Counted from the first letter of the stretch, positions 39,444 to 51,737 are shown. The stretch is DNA of 64,000 nt from Marihabitans asiaticum (GCF_007828725.1 NZ_VIUW01000003.1:434001-498000), one strand, 5' to 3'. Program-made: numbers and translations. Notes: generated by a model from the sequence alone, not told the origin.

Positions 39444-40361
39444 ATGAGACTCGTCGTCGCGCTCGGGGGCAATGCGCTGCTGCGTCGCGGGGAGCGTCCA
39501 GAGGCGCGGGTGCAGCAGGAGCACGTCGCGGAGGCCGTCGCTGCCCTGGCGCCGCTCGCGCACCAGCATGAGCTGGTCGTCACCCACGGCAACGGGCCGC
39601 AGGTCGGCCTGCTCGCCGCGCAGAGCAGCGCCGATCCGAGTCTTGAGCGGCCGTACCCGCTTGACGTCATCGGCGCCCAGACCCAGGGGATGATCGGTTA
39701 CTGGATCACGCAGGCGCTGCGCAGCGAGCTGCCCGGGCGAGGTGTCTTCGGCCTGCTCGACCAGACGCTCGTCGCGCCGGACGACCCTGCGCTGCAGCGT
39801 CCGACGAAGCCGGTCGGCCCGGTCCTCCCCGAGGTGGCTGCCAGCGCCGCCCGGAACCGCTACGGCTGGGACCTCGAACGCGAGGGCGACGGCTGGCGAC
39901 GGGTCGTCCCTTCGCCGGAGCCGCTCGAGGTCCTCGAGACACGCGAGATCGAGACGTTGCTCGTCACCGGGGCGGTCGTCGTCTGCGGTGGAGGCGGTGG
40001 CGTCCCGGTGACGCGGGGGGAAGGGGGGCGGCTGCGCGGCGTGGAGGCCGTCGTCGACAAGGACCTCACCTCGGGCCTCCTCGCCGAGCGCATCGGGGCG
40101 GACGTCCTGCTCCTGCTCACCGACGTGGCGGGAGTCATCGCCGACCGGGGCACCCGGGAGCCCTCGCTCGTGCGCCGTCTGCGCCGTGCGGACGTGCGCG
40201 ACCTCGACCTCCCCCCGGGGTCGATGGGGCCGAAGGTCGAGGCAGCGCTCCGGTTCGTCGAGCGGACCGGTGGACGTGCCGTCGTCGGCGACATCACCGG
40301 CGTCGCCGATCTCGTGGCCGGGTTGACGGGCACCGAGGTGCTCGCCGAGGGCGGTTCCTGA
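39444..40361 (+). CDS. arcC: Carbamate kinase
   Basis: A 305-residue amino-acid-kinase-fold enzyme: MRLVVALGGNALLRRGE, VVTHGNGPQVGLLAAQ, TQGMIGYWITQAL, and the C-terminal LLLTDVAGV and GSMGPKVEAALRFVE. It interconverts carbamoyl phosphate plus ADP with carbamate plus ATP. No arginine deiminase or catabolic carbamoyltransferase gene is nearby, so the source or use of carbamoyl phosphate is unclear. It is divergent from the cDPGS-like gene and convergent with the dehydrogenase gene (two bases between stops). Confidence 0.92.
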   Translation: MRLVVALGGNALLRRGERPEARVQQEHVAEAVAALAPLAHQHELVVTHGNGPQVGLLAAQSSADPSLERPYPLDVIGAQTQGMIGYWITQALRSELPGRGVFGLLDQTLVAPDDPALQRPTKPVGPVLPEVAASAARNRYGWDLEREGDGWRRVVPSPEPLEVLETREIETLLVTGAVVVCGGGGGVPVTRGEGGRLRGVEAVVDKDLTSGLLAERIGADVLLLLTDVAGVIADRGTREPSLVRRLRRADVRDLDLPPGSMGPKVEAALRFVERTGGRAVVGDITGVADLVAGLTGTEVLAEGGS

Positions 40362-40363
40362 GG

Positions 40364-41398
40364 TCAGGGGACGATGACGGCGCGGCCGCGAAGAGTCCGG
40401 GCGTGCATCCGCTCGTAGGCGCTCGGGGCCTCGTCGAGGCTGAAGGTCTCGGTCTCGACGTGGATGGCGCCGCTCTGGGCCAGCGCGACGACCTCGTGGA
40501 GCTCGGGGATGGTCCCCCAGTACGGCGAGCGGACCGACGTCTCCCACGGCGTGGTGAAGAAGCCGACGGAGACAGCGCCATCGCCCACACCGACGATGAC
40601 GATGTCGGACTGGAAGTGCACCATCTGCGCCGCGAGAGCGGTCGTGGCCTGGACCCCGACGAAGTCGAAGACAGCGGTGGCGCCCCGTCCTCCGGTCAGC
40701 TCCCGGACGGCGTCGACGGCGCTCTCGTCGGAGGTCAGGGCGTGGTCGGCGCCTACCTCGCGCGCGAAGGCGAGCTTGTCCTCACCGACGTCGAGGGCGA
40801 CGACCCGGCAGGACGAGAGGGCCTTGAGGATCTGGATGCCCATGTGCCCGAGGCCGCCCGCGCCGATGACGACGGCGGTGGAGCCGGGGACGAGCTTGGG
40901 CAGCGACGGCTTGATCGCGTGGTAGGGCGTGAGGCCGGCGTCCGTCAGGGGCACGGCGCTGACGGGGTCGAGGTCGCCGATGGGCACGAGGTGCCGGGAG
41001 CGGTCGACGATCATGTACTCGGCCATCGCTCCCGGTGCCCCGAGACCTGGGGGCATGATCCCGCGCTTCGCAGCGACCTCGCAGTACTGCTCGGCGCCGG
41101 TGAGGCACGTGCGGCACGAGCCGCACCCCCACGGGCCGTAGACCGCGACCGCCGTGCCCACCTCGAGCTCCGTGACGCCCTCGCCGAGCGCGGCGACGAC
41201 GCCCGCCCCTTCGTGGCCGAGGGTGAGCGGCAGGCCGTAGGCGTACTGATCCTCCGGCAGGCTCATGACGAACTCGTCGGAGTGGCAGGCACCGGCGGCG
41301 GTGACCTTGAGCAGGACCTCGCCGGGGCCGGGCTCGGGAGTGGGGATCTCGACGACCTCCGGCGGACGTCCGATCGACGTGTACTGCAGTGCTCTCAT
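40364..41398 (-). CDS. Zinc-dependent alcohol dehydrogenase
   Basis: A 344-residue MDR-family enzyme. Catalytic zinc ligands are Cys38 (GACHSDEF) and the His-Glu pair at 62-63 (LGHEGAGVV); the structural zinc site is CGSCRTCLTGAEQYC; the NAD fold is VVIGAGGLGHMGIQ, with Asp after the beta strand suggesting NAD preference. Start ATG 41398 (MRALQYTS) has GAGGAG upstream; an in-frame extension to 41428 is not needed. Substrate unknown. Confidence 0.9.
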   Translation of the reverse strand: MRALQYTSIGRPPEVVEIPTPEPGPGEVLLKVTAAGACHSDEFVMSLPEDQYAYGLPLTLGHEGAGVVAALGEGVTELEVGTAVAVYGPWGCGSCRTCLTGAEQYCEVAAKRGIMPPGLGAPGAMAEYMIVDRSRHLVPIGDLDPVSAVPLTDAGLTPYHAIKPSLPKLVPGSTAVVIGAGGLGHMGIQILKALSSCRVVALDVGEDKLAFAREVGADHALTSDESAVDAVRELTGGRGATAVFDFVGVQATTALAAQMVHFQSDIVIVGVGDGAVSVGFFTTPWETSVRSPYWGTIPELHEVVALAQSGAIHVETETFSLDEAPSAYERMHARTLRGRAVIVP

Positions 41399-41492
41399 GG
41401 CATCTCCTCGACGGTGAGCGCGGCGCACGATCTGCGTCTCTGCACCTCCATCCTGGCACCACGACCGGGTCGGCGGACCCGGACTGTGGGAC

Positions 41493-42251
41493 TCAGCGAA
41501 GGGGCCCGCTGCGCCACTCCACGGCCTGGTCGAAGCCCATGTCCCGGTACAGCCGGGCGGCGACGACGTTGTCGCTGTAGTGCTCGATGGTGCACATCGA
41601 CGACTCGTCGAGGGCGTGACGGGTCAGCGCTGCCGTCACCGAGCGACCGATGCCCTCGCCGCGACGTGCGCTCGCCGTGGCGATGCCGGTGAGCTTCGGG
41701 TAGCCACCGAGCGACCAGTCGCGGCAGCCGACCCCGAGGAGCTGCCCTCGGGGGTCCCGCACGCCGAGCCACAGCTGTCCGGGCCAGGCGAAGGGGCGGC
41801 CGTCGGAGCGGGGGCTGTGCTTGGCGAGGAACGAGGTGATCTCCTCGCGGCAGGTCTCGTTGAGGTCCTCGACCGCGCGGGCCGGGGGAGCGGGCGGCCT
41901 GGTCGTCACGAGCCACTCCCAGTCGGTGTACGCCGCCGGATCGGTGCCCAGCGCCGTGATGACTTCGGGTGCGTGAGGCCGCGTGATCGTCGCGCCGCTC
42001 GCCCCGTGATCATCGAGCCAGCGCGCGGTCGGCGGGTCGGTGAGCAGCGAGACGATCGTCGCGGCGTCGTCGCCGAGGAGGTCCACGGGCGTGCCGTGCG
42101 TGCGGGTCGGACGCAAGACGAGGGCTGCCCAGCCCGTCCGCGACCGCAGACCCACGCTGCGCGTCGACGACGCATCGACCTCGCACTCGATGACCGGGTG
42201 GCCTCCGGCGAGGGCGAGGAGGTCCCCCTTCGTCAGGGCTGCGACGGTCAC
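41493..42251 (-). CDS. GNAT-family acetyltransferase
   Basis: A 252-residue protein. The C-terminal third holds the GNAT core: [25 protein letters not shown] is the acetyl-CoA loop (quoted pieces: [11 protein letters not shown]), then [16 protein letters not shown]. The N-terminal 130 residues are a second, less conserved domain. GTG 42251 overlaps the stop of the MMPL gene, so the two are co-transcribed. Substrate unknown. Confidence 0.82.
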   Translation of the reverse strand: MTVAALTKGDLLALAGGHPVIECEVDASSTRSVGLRSRTGWAALVLRPTRTHGTPVDLLGDDAATIVSLLTDPPTARWLDDHGASGATITRPHAPEVITALGTDPAAYTDWEWLVTTRPPAPPARAVEDLNETCREEITSFLAKHSPRSDGRPFAWPGQLWLGVRDPRGQLLGVGCRDWSLGGYPKLTGIATASARRGEGIGRSVTAALTRHALDESSMCTIEHYSDNVVAARLYRDMGFDQAVEWRSGPLR

Positions 42252-44467
42252 TCGGTGATGCCGTAACGCGCGTGCAGGCTCTTCATCCACCGCGGAGCCC
42301 ACCAGTTCCACTCGCCGAGCACGGTCATCGTCGCGGGCACGAGGAGCATCCGCACGAGCGTGGCGTCGAGGACGATCGCGAGCACGAGCGCGACGCCGGT
42401 CTCCTTGACTGCCAGCACCTGCGCGGTGACGAAGCCGGAGAAGACGATGACCATGAGCAGCGCGGCGCTGGTGATGATCCGACCGGATCGCTGCAGCCCG
42501 AGCCGCACCGCCTCGTCGGTCGGGACTCCCCGCTCGTGCAGCTCGACGATGCGGGCGAGGAGGAAGACCTCGTAGTCCATCGACAGGCCGAAGCCGAAGG
42601 CCAGGACGAGCACGACGATCGTGGCTTCCACGGCGCCGACCGAGCTGAAGTCGAGCACGCCCTGGAGGTGCCCGTCCTGGAAGATCCACACCAGCGCGCC
42701 CAGGCTCGCCCCGAGGGAGACGACGTTCATCACCAGGGCCTTGACCGGGATGACCACCGAGCCGGTCATGAGGAAGAGCAGGGCGAAGGTCGCGAGGATG
42801 ACCAGGGCGAGGGCGAAGGGGGCCCGTTGCAGCGTGCTCGAGGTGAAGTCGCGCAGGCTCGAGGCCTGTCCACCGATGGCGGCGTCGAAGGGAGGGCGGT
42901 CGGCGTGCAGGGCGGCGACCAGGTCGCGGCTGCGCTCGCCGAGCGGGTCGACCTCGCCGGTGCGCAGGCCGAGGACCTGCACCGCATCACCGGCGTCGGT
43001 CGTGCCGATCTGCTCGACCTGACCCACCTGCTCCACCCCGGGCAGCTGCGGCGCCTCCTGCTCGGCCCATCGCTGCACCTGCTCCGTCGGGGCGGTGGTG
43101 ACGATGCTCACCTGAGGGCTGGAGAGGGCCGGGAAGTCCTCGGCGAGGGTCTCGATGAACTGACGTTCCGGCGCGCTCGTCGGGAGCAGCTCGGCGCCGG
43201 ATGAGGTCGTGCGCAGCTGCAGGCTCGGCAGGGCGAGGGTGACCAGGACGGCGAGGACGGCGGTGATGACCAGCCACGGGGCACGTTGCACCCAGGCGGC
43301 GAGCCGGCTGAAGATGCCCTCGTCGCCGCTGGTCTCGGTGCCCTTGCGCAGCGGGCGGCGGGCGCCGAGCGCGCAGAGCGCCGGGATGAGGCTGGTCGCG
43401 ACGAGCAGGGCGAGGACGACGACGCTCATCCCCGCAGCCCCGCTGGCCCGCATGAAGACGGTGGGGAAGAAGAGGAGCCCGGCCATCGAGATCGCCACGG
43501 TCACCGCGGAGAAGATCACGGTGCGACCGGCGCGGTCCAGGGTGCGTCCGGTGGCGGCGACCACCTGCTCGTGGGTCACCGCGCCCGGCCCGCCGTCGCC
43601 GCCGGCGCGCAGCTCCTCCCGGAAGCGGCTGACGACGAGCAGGCCGTAGTCGATGCACAACCCGAGTCCGAGGACGGTGACGATGTTGACCACGGTCGCA
43701 TCGAGGTCGATGAGGTGGGAGAAGCCGAGCAGCGCCGCGAGCGCACCCCCGATCGAGGCGATCGCCCCGAGGATCGGCAGCCCGGCGGCGAGGAACCCGC
43801 CGAAGACGAGGACCATGACGACGAAGGAGATCGGCAACGCGATCCCCTCGCCGCGCTTCATGTCCGTCGACACCTGCCCGACGATCGCGTCGACGAGGTC
43901 CTTGACGCTGCCGGTGCTCGAGCTGCTCGCCTCAGAGGCCTCGGCGAGCTCGCCCAGACCGTCGGCGACCCGCGCGCGTGCCTGCTCCAGCTCGCCCGCG
44001 GTCAGGCTCGACTCGTAGCCGACGACGGTGACGACGTCGCTGGCCTGGCCCTCGCCGGGTCGGACGAAGGGGGCGGCCCGGGCGTCCGAGGGACCGTCGG
44101 GGAAGAGCAGGGGGTGGGCGACCTGAGCGACCCCGTCGACGTCGTTCAGATCGGCGAGCGCCTCCAGCGCGGCGGCCTGGGCCTGGGCGTCGGTGAGGTC
44201 GACGCCGCGCATGATCATCGTGTCGTCGGCGTAGCCGCCCCCGCCGGCCGCCTCGACGAGATCTCGGGCGTCGCGGGCGTCGCCCGGTGAGCTGATCTCG
44301 CCGCTGCCGAGCCGGTCGAAGAGCGGCTCGTTGCCCACTGCCCCGAGCGCGAGGGCGAAGCTCATGGCGACGAGCACCGCCCAGGCGGCCACGACCCGCC
44401 ACGGGTGCTCTCCGACGACCTCGCCCCAGCGCCGCAGCAGCGAAGGGCGGGCGGGGGTGTCGGTCAC
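42248..44467 (-). CDS. MMPL/RND-family transporter
   Basis: A 739-residue membrane protein with two repeats, each one helix, an extracytoplasmic loop, and five helices. Marks of the family are [21 protein letters not shown] (in repeat 1) and [21 protein letters not shown] (in repeat 2), with the charged residues of the proton relay. Substrate may be a lipid or drug. GTG 44467 is chosen as the first start after the end of the divergent rarA region; only 19 bp separate the two start codons. Confidence 0.87.
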   Translation of the reverse strand: MTDTPARPSLLRRWGEVVGEHPWRVVAAWAVLVAMSFALALGAVGNEPLFDRLGSGEISSPGDARDARDLVEAAGGGGYADDTMIMRGVDLTDAQAQAAALEALADLNDVDGVAQVAHPLLFPDGPSDARAAPFVRPGEGQASDVVTVVGYESSLTAGELEQARARVADGLGELAEASEASSSSTGSVKDLVDAIVGQVSTDMKRGEGIALPISFVVMVLVFGGFLAAGLPILGAIASIGGALAALLGFSHLIDLDATVVNIVTVLGLGLCIDYGLLVVSRFREELRAGGDGGPGAVTHEQVVAATGRTLDRAGRTVIFSAVTVAISMAGLLFFPTVFMRASGAAGMSVVVLALLVATSLIPALCALGARRPLRKGTETSGDEGIFSRLAAWVQRAPWLVITAVLAVLVTLALPSLQLRTTSSGAELLPTSAPERQFIETLAEDFPALSSPQVSIVTTAPTEQVQRWAEQEAPQLPGVEQVGQVEQIGTTDAGDAVQVLGLRTGEVDPLGERSRDLVAALHADRPPFDAAIGGQASSLRDFTSSTLQRAPFALALVILATFALLFLMTGSVVIPVKALVMNVVSLGASLGALVWIFQDGHLQGVLDFSSVGAVEATIVVLVLAFGFGLSMDYEVFLLARIVELHERGVPTDEAVRLGLQRSGRIITSAALLMVIVFSGFVTAQVLAVKETGVALVLAIVLDATLVRMLLVPATMTVLGEWNWWAPRWMKSLHARYGITE

Positions 44468-44473
44468 GCGGGC

Positions 44474-44486
44474 TAGCCTGCCACTC
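44474..44486 (+). promoter_or_regulatory. Candidate -10 box for a leaderless rarA mRNA
   Basis: TAGCCT (44474-44479) lies 7 bases before the rarA GTG, the spacing expected for a leaderless transcript. The same 19 bp must also serve the MMPL gene on the other strand. Confidence 0.4.
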
Positions 44487-45893
44487 GTGGCTGACGACGA
44501 TCTCTTCGGTGCGGGCGCGGGTGAGCAGAGCGGCGGCGACGCGCACACCGCCCCGCTCGCGGTGCGGATGCGCCCGCGCACCTTGGACGAGGTCCGGGGC
44601 CAGGGGGAGGTGCTGCGGCCCGGTAGCCCGATGCGCCGCCTCGTCGAGGGCGCGAAGGGAGCGGCCGGCCCGGTGTCGGCGATCATCTGGGGTCCTCCGG
44701 GGACCGGCAAGACCACCCTGGCTCACCTCGTCGCGACCGCGGCGGACCGCGACTTCGTCGAGCTGTCGGCGGTGACCGCCGGGGTCAAGGACGTGCGCAA
44801 GGTGCTGGAGGATGCGGCGACCGCGCGCTCGCTCTACGGCCGCTCGACGGTCCTCTTCCTCGACGAGATCCACCGCTTCACCAAGGCCCAGCAGGACGCG
44901 CTGCTGCCGGGGGTGGAGAACAGGGACGTCGTCCTCGTCGCGGCGACGACGGAGAACCCCTCCTTCTCGGTCATCGCTCCGCTGCTCTCCCGCTCGATCC
45001 TCGTGACCTTGGAGTCGCTGGCTCGTGACGACGTCGCCGAGGTCGTCACGGCGGCGGTATCCGACGAGCGCGGCCTGGACGGACGCTTCGCGCTCGCCGA
45101 GGACGCCCGCGATCACCTCGTCGCGATCGCCGGCGGCGACGCCCGGCGTGCACTGACCAGCCTCGAGGCGGCGGCCGGGGTGGCCCAGGACGATGCCGGG
45201 GTGGTGCTCGACCCCGACGCGGTGCTGCCGATCACCCTCGCCCACGTCGAGCAGGCGGTGGCCCGTGCGGCGGTGCGCTACGACCGGACCGGCGACCAGC
45301 ACTACGACGTCGCCTCGGCCTTCATCAAGTCGATGCGCGGCTCCGACGTCGACGCGGCATTGCACTACCTCGCCCGCCAGCTCGAAGCGGGGGAGGACCC
45401 GCGCTTCATCGCCCGGCGGGTGGTCATCGCCGCCTCCGAGGACGTCGGCCTGGGCGACCCGACGGCGCTGCAGACCGCGGTCGCCGCGATGCACGCCGTC
45501 GCCCAGATCGGGATGCCCGAGGCGCGGATCATCCTCGCCCAGGCGGTCGTGCACAACGCGCTCGCGCCGAAGTCCAACGCCGCCTACACCGGGATCAACG
45601 AGGCCGTCGCCGACGTGCGCGCCGGCAAGGTCGGGGCGGTCCCGGCGCACCTGCGGGGGAGCGGCTACACCCAGGCGTCGGATCGCGCGGCCGGCGCGTC
45701 GGGCGGGTCGAAGGTGCAGGGATATGTCTACTCCCACGACGAGGCCGACGGGGTCGCCGCGCAGCAGTACCTGCCCGACGAGCTGGACCGCGAGCTCGCC
45801 GACCGCTCCTACTACCGACCCACCGACCGGGGCTTCGAGTCCCGGCTGCAGGAGCGGTGGTCCTGGCTGAGAAGCCGGCTGCGCGCGCGCTGA
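44487..45893 (+). CDS. rarA: Replication-associated recombination ATPase RarA (MgsA)
   Basis: A 468-residue AAA+ protein related to clamp loaders, acting at stalled forks. [12 protein letters not shown], Walker [13 protein letters not shown], Walker [11 protein letters not shown], sensor [12 protein letters not shown], and the C-terminal tetramerisation domain ([34 protein letters not shown], in part) all match. The GTG at 44487 gives the usual start MADDDLF. Confidence 0.94.
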   Translation: MADDDLFGAGAGEQSGGDAHTAPLAVRMRPRTLDEVRGQGEVLRPGSPMRRLVEGAKGAAGPVSAIIWGPPGTGKTTLAHLVATAADRDFVELSAVTAGVKDVRKVLEDAATARSLYGRSTVLFLDEIHRFTKAQQDALLPGVENRDVVLVAATTENPSFSVIAPLLSRSILVTLESLARDDVAEVVTAAVSDERGLDGRFALAEDARDHLVAIAGGDARRALTSLEAAAGVAQDDAGVVLDPDAVLPITLAHVEQAVARAAVRYDRTGDQHYDVASAFIKSMRGSDVDAALHYLARQLEAGEDPRFIARRVVIAASEDVGLGDPTALQTAVAAMHAVAQIGMPEARIILAQAVVHNALAPKSNAAYTGINEAVADVRAGKVGAVPAHLRGSGYTQASDRAAGASGGSKVQGYVYSHDEADGVAAQQYLPDELDRELADRSYYRPTDRGFESRLQERWSWLRSRLRAR

Positions 45894-46024
45894 GGGTGTC
45901 CAGCCCACCGAGATGTGAGGTGAGCTCTGCCCCCTTCGCCCCGTAAGATCCGGCGCAGGCCCGGACCGGGCCGACCCGACCGAGCCCGTCGGTCAGGGAC
46001 CCGAGCAAGGACTGACGACACTCT
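45894..46024 (+). promoter_or_regulatory. alaS promoter and structured leader
   Basis: A TAAGAT -10-like box (45944-45949) predicts a start near 45956. Two hairpins follow: GGCCCG-GAC-CGGGCC (45958-45972) and a CCGAC/GTCGG stem just after. No T-box sequence (GGTGGNACCGCG) is present. No clear ribosome site sits close to the alaS ATG. Confidence 0.4.
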
Positions 46025-48712
<2,688 letters not shown>

Positions 48713-48732
48713 GCGCCGGCTGGCAGCGCGGC

Positions 48733-49239
48733 GTGCGCGTCGGCATCGACGTCGGCGCCGCCCGGGTCGGGGTTGCCGTGTGCGATCCCGACGGTCTGCT
48801 CGCGACGCCGCTGACCACCCTTCGTCGCGATCTCGACGGCTGGGGCGACGTCGAAGAGGTCGTCGAGGTGGTCGCCGACCGCAGCGCCGTCGGGGTCGTC
48901 GTCGGCCTGCCGCGGTCGCTGGACGGCGCGGAGAGAGCCGCCGCGCAGCACGTCCGCGAGTGGTGCGAGGCGCTTCGGACCAGGCTGAACGCCCGACCGG
49001 GGCTTGCCGACACGCCGATCCGCCTCGTGGACGAACGCCTGACGACGGTAGATGCTCACCGTGGCTTGCATGCCAGCGGATTGCCAGGACGATCCCACCG
49101 CACGGTTGTCGACCAGGCGGCGGCCGTCCTGATCCTCCAGGCGGCGATCGACCGGGAACGCAGTCTGGGGGAGCCCCTCGGGGAGCTCTTCGCCGGTCCC
49201 CCTGCTCGCAAGCCGAGACGTAAGGACGGTCGACGATGA
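48733..49239 (+). CDS. ruvX: Putative Holliday junction resolvase / pre-16S rRNA nuclease
   Basis: A 168-residue RNase H-like protein of the YqgF family: VGIDVGAARVGVAVCD, VVVGLPRSLDG, VDERLTTVDAHR and VVDQAAAVLILQAAID with the catalytic acids. The GTG at 48733 is 20 bases after the alaS stop; the only earlier in-frame candidate is a CTG at 48709. The C-terminal tail is basic. Overlaps mltG by 4 bases. Confidence 0.9.
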   Translation: MRVGIDVGAARVGVAVCDPDGLLATPLTTLRRDLDGWGDVEEVVEVVADRSAVGVVVGLPRSLDGAERAAAQHVREWCEALRTRLNARPGLADTPIRLVDERLTTVDAHRGLHASGLPGRSHRTVVDQAAAVLILQAAIDRERSLGEPLGELFAGPPARKPRRKDGRR

Positions 49240-50384
49240 ACGCCCACCTCGAGGACGACATCTTCGACGACCATCGGCCGCCCCCGTCCTCGAGGCGTGA
49301 GCGGCGAGTGCACGGGCCCTCACCCAAGCGCGGACGCACGGTGGTCGCCGTGGTGATCGCGGCGGTGCTGGTCCTTGCGGCGGTCGTCTTCGCCTTCGGC
49401 TCCCTTCGCTCGCTCATCCCCTCCGGCGGGGAGGACTACGCGGACTACGAGGGGCCAGGCTCGGGCCAGGTCGAGGTGACGGTCGAGGAGGGTCAGTCCG
49501 GCTCGGACATCGCCTCCACCCTCACCGACGCCGGCGTCGTCGCCTCCGCCGGTGCCTTCATCCAGGAGGCCAACGCCGACCCCGACAAGGCGGCGAAGAT
49601 CCAGCCGGGCGTCTACCAGCTCAAGGAGGAGATGAAGGCCAGCGACGCCTTCGCCTGGCTGGCCGACAACGCCAACCGGATCGCGGAGGGGCTGACGATC
49701 CAGGAGGGCCTGTGGCGCTCGGAGATCTATCAGAAGCTGTCCGAGAGCACGGAGATCCCGGTCGAGGACTACGAGGCCGCGGAGTCCTCCGACGAGCTCG
49801 AGCTGCCGGCCGAGGCCGACGGCAAGGTCGAGGGCTGGCTCTTCCCCTCGACGTACGAGTTCGAGAAGGACGCGACCGCCGTCCAGCAGCTCAACACGAT
49901 GATCGGCAAGACCGTTGAAGAGCTGGAAAAGATCGGCCTGCCGCGCGAGGACTGGGAGCGCACCTTGACCGTCGCCTCGATCGTCGAGGGCGAGTCGGGT
50001 GCGGCGGACCGGGGCAAGGTCGCGCGGGTCGTGGAGAACCGGCTCGAGCAGACCGACGGCCCGACCGTCGGCAAGCTCCAGATGGACAGCACCGTCCACT
50101 ACATCTACCAGGAGCGCGGCAAGGCCGGCACGACCGACGAGATGCGCGCCGACCAGAGCCCTTACAACACCTACGTCCACCAGGGACTGCCGCCGGGACC
50201 GATCAACAACCCCGGCGCCGCGGCGATCGAGGCGGCGGCCGACCCGGAGGAGGGTGACTGGCTCTTCTTCGTCACGGTCGACCCGAGCAGCGGGGAGACC
50301 AAGTTCACCGCCTCGCCCGAGGAGCACGAGCAGAACCGTCAGGAGTTCGAGCAGTGGTGCTCGGAGAACCAGGACAGCTGCTGA
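49236..50384 (+). CDS. mltG: Endolytic murein transglycosylase MltG
   Basis: Membrane-bound enzyme that ends nascent glycan strands. The 382-residue protein has a cytosolic N-terminus of about 35 residues, one membrane helix (VVAVVIAAVLVLAAVVFAFG), a LysM-like region and the YceG domain with the catalytic glutamate in VASIVEGESG, then LQMDSTVHY and YNTYVHQGLPPGPINNPG. The terminal region has two cysteines (QWCSENQDSC) that could pair. aroE starts inside its last 31 bases. Confidence 0.93.
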   Translation: MNAHLEDDIFDDHRPPPSSRRERRVHGPSPKRGRTVVAVVIAAVLVLAAVVFAFGSLRSLIPSGGEDYADYEGPGSGQVEVTVEEGQSGSDIASTLTDAGVVASAGAFIQEANADPDKAAKIQPGVYQLKEEMKASDAFAWLADNANRIAEGLTIQEGLWRSEIYQKLSESTEIPVEDYEAAESSDELELPAEADGKVEGWLFPSTYEFEKDATAVQQLNTMIGKTVEELEKIGLPREDWERTLTVASIVEGESGAADRGKVARVVENRLEQTDGPTVGKLQMDSTVHYIYQERGKAGTTDEMRADQSPYNTYVHQGLPPGPINNPGAAAIEAAADPEEGDWLFFVTVDPSSGETKFTASPEEHEQNRQEFEQWCSENQDSC

Positions 50385-51193
50385 GGGCAGCGGTCCTCGG
50401 CTCCCCGGTCGCGCACTCCCTCTCCCCGGTCCTGCACACGGCCGCGTACGCCGCCCTGGGTCTGCGGGGCTGGGACTACGGGCGGTTCGAGGTCGACGAA
50501 GGGGGGCTCGCCCCCTTCGTCGTCGGTCTGGACGCCTCCTGGCGTGGGCTGAGCCTGACCATGCCGCTCAAGGTCGTCGCCTTCGACGTCGCCGAGGAGG
50601 TCTCCGGGCTGGCCCGGCGTGCCGGGGCGATCAACACGCTCGTGCGGACCGAGACCGGGTGGGCGGGGGACAACACCGACGTCCACGGGGTTGCCGCTGC
50701 GCTCCGCGAGGCGGGGGTGGAGCGCCCCGAGGAGGCGACGATCATCGGGTCCGGCGCGACGGCGCGCTCCGCGCTGCTGGCGCTCGAGGAGCTCGGGTCG
50801 GCGCGGGTGCGGGTCGCGGCGCGCAACGCGGAGGCGGTTGCGGTGCTGGCCGATCTGACCGCGGTCGACGTGGTGCACGTGCCGATCGCGGACTGGGCGG
50901 AGGGGGAGAGCCGGGTCGTTGTGAGCACGGTCCCCGGCGCGGGGGCGCAGGCTGCGACGGACGCCCTGGTCGCCTCCCCGGGCGACCTGTCGGGGACGGT
51001 ACTGCTCGACGTGGTCTATGCCGACTGGCCGACCGGGCTTGCTCGGGCTGCCACTGCGGCGGGGGCCACGGTCGTGTCAGGTCTGGAGATGCTCGTGCAC
51101 CAGGCGGCGCGGCAGTTCGAGCTCTTCACCGGCGAGGTCGCTCCTGTGGCTGCTATGCAGGCAGCAGGGCGGGAGGCGTTGCTACCTCGATAG
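50354..51193 (+). CDS. aroE: Shikimate dehydrogenase
   Basis: Reduces dehydroshikimate to shikimate with NADPH. N-terminal AAVLGSPVAHSLSPVLHTAAY holds the substrate serines; LTMPLK supplies the catalytic lysine; the NADP loop is IIGSGATARSALLAL; the C-terminus has VSGLEMLVHQAARQFELFTG. GTG 50354 is preceded by AGGAG at good distance and overlaps mltG by 31 bases. The gene contains a 10-bp perfect inverted repeat of the window's frequent octamer (50496-50520). Confidence 0.93.
   Translation: MVLGEPGQLLRAAVLGSPVAHSLSPVLHTAAYAALGLRGWDYGRFEVDEGGLAPFVVGLDASWRGLSLTMPLKVVAFDVAEEVSGLARRAGAINTLVRTETGWAGDNTDVHGVAAALREAGVERPEEATIIGSGATARSALLALEELGSARVRVAARNAEAVAVLADLTAVDVVHVPIADWAEGESRVVVSTVPGAGAQAATDALVASPGDLSGTVLLDVVYADWPTGLARAATAAGATVVSGLEMLVHQAARQFELFTGEVAPVAAMQAAGREALLPR
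50496..50520 (+). repeat. Inverted pair of the frequent octamer inside aroE
   Basis: ACGAAGGGGG (50496-50505) and CCCCCTTCGT (50511-50520) are perfect inverted copies around GCTCG, within the codons for DEGGLAPFV. One of about 45-50 copies of the octamer core in the window, and the only close inverted pair seen. Confidence 0.75.
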
Positions 51194-51196
51194 GGC

Positions 51197-51529
51197 TCAG
51201 AGGTCCATGAGCAGGCCCAGTACCTCTCGGACCTCGCCGAGGGCTACCGGCCCGATGTTGCCCGTGCGGTCGTGGATGCGCGCCGTGGCGACGGAGCGCA
51301 CGTGCTGGCACTGCGCCGAGGATGCTGCCGCGAGACCGTTGCCTTCGTCGGGATCGATGACGATCTCAGTACTGCTCCTGCGGCGTGTGCGGGTCAGGGG
51401 AACGACCTGGATGACGTTCGGTCCACCGCGCAGCACGCGAGCGGCGGTGACGACGACTGCCGGTCGTCTACGGCCGGCCTCGCTGCCGACGGGCGTACTC
51501 AGATCGAGTTCGACGACATCACCCCGGCG
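51197..51529 (-). pseudogene. MazF-like toxin frame without a start codon
   Basis: The frame reads RRGDVVELDLSTPVGSEAG, RRRPAVVV, then VIQVVPLTRTRRRSSTEIVI and QCQHVRSVATARI, ending LLMDL. This is a full-length MazF/PemK-like RNA-cutting toxin of about 110 residues. A TGA (51530-51532) stands exactly where the initiator would be, and no ATG, GTG or TTG occurs before a GTG at 51436, which would delete the first 31 residues. The antitoxin frame overlaps it in another register. It is either inactive, starts at a non-standard codon, or is reached by frameshifting. Confidence 0.7.
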
Positions 51530-51717
51530 TCAGCATCGAGCCACCGGGTCTCGTCCTCGCTCAGCTCGGCGGCGAGGTCACGGGCCATCGCATCCTGTCG
51601 CAGCGCTCGCAATGCCTGGCTGACGGTCGCGTCAATCGTCTCGTGACGTTCGGCCGCGAGTCGGGTCACCTGGGCGTGGGTGTCGCGACTGATGCGGATG
51701 GCGGTGGTCTCGCTCAT
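51499..51717 (-). CDS. MazE-like ribbon-helix-helix antitoxin
   Basis: A 72-residue protein. AIRISRDTHAQVTRLAAERHETIDATVSQALRAL (quoted in part: AIRISRDTHAQVTRLA) is a ribbon-helix-helix DNA-binding start; the acidic C-terminus (LSEDETRWLDADAG) would bind a toxin. The ATG has GGTGAGG upstream. Its 3' end overlaps the toxin frame by 31 bases. Confidence 0.8.
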   Translation of the reverse strand: MSETTAIRISRDTHAQVTRLAAERHETIDATVSQALRALRQDAMARDLAAELSEDETRWLDADAGVMSSNSI

Positions 51718-51737
51718 CGCCTCACCGTACGTCTCGT

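Noticed and set aside
45894-46024. T-box upstream of alaS (also examined before tyrS)
   Set aside because: No GGTGGNACCGCG-like core or seven-base TGGNACC bulge in either leader.
51272-51646. Plus-strand frame opposite the toxin-antitoxin genes
   Set aside because: The minus strand reads as a recognisable antitoxin and toxin; the plus frame resembles nothing.
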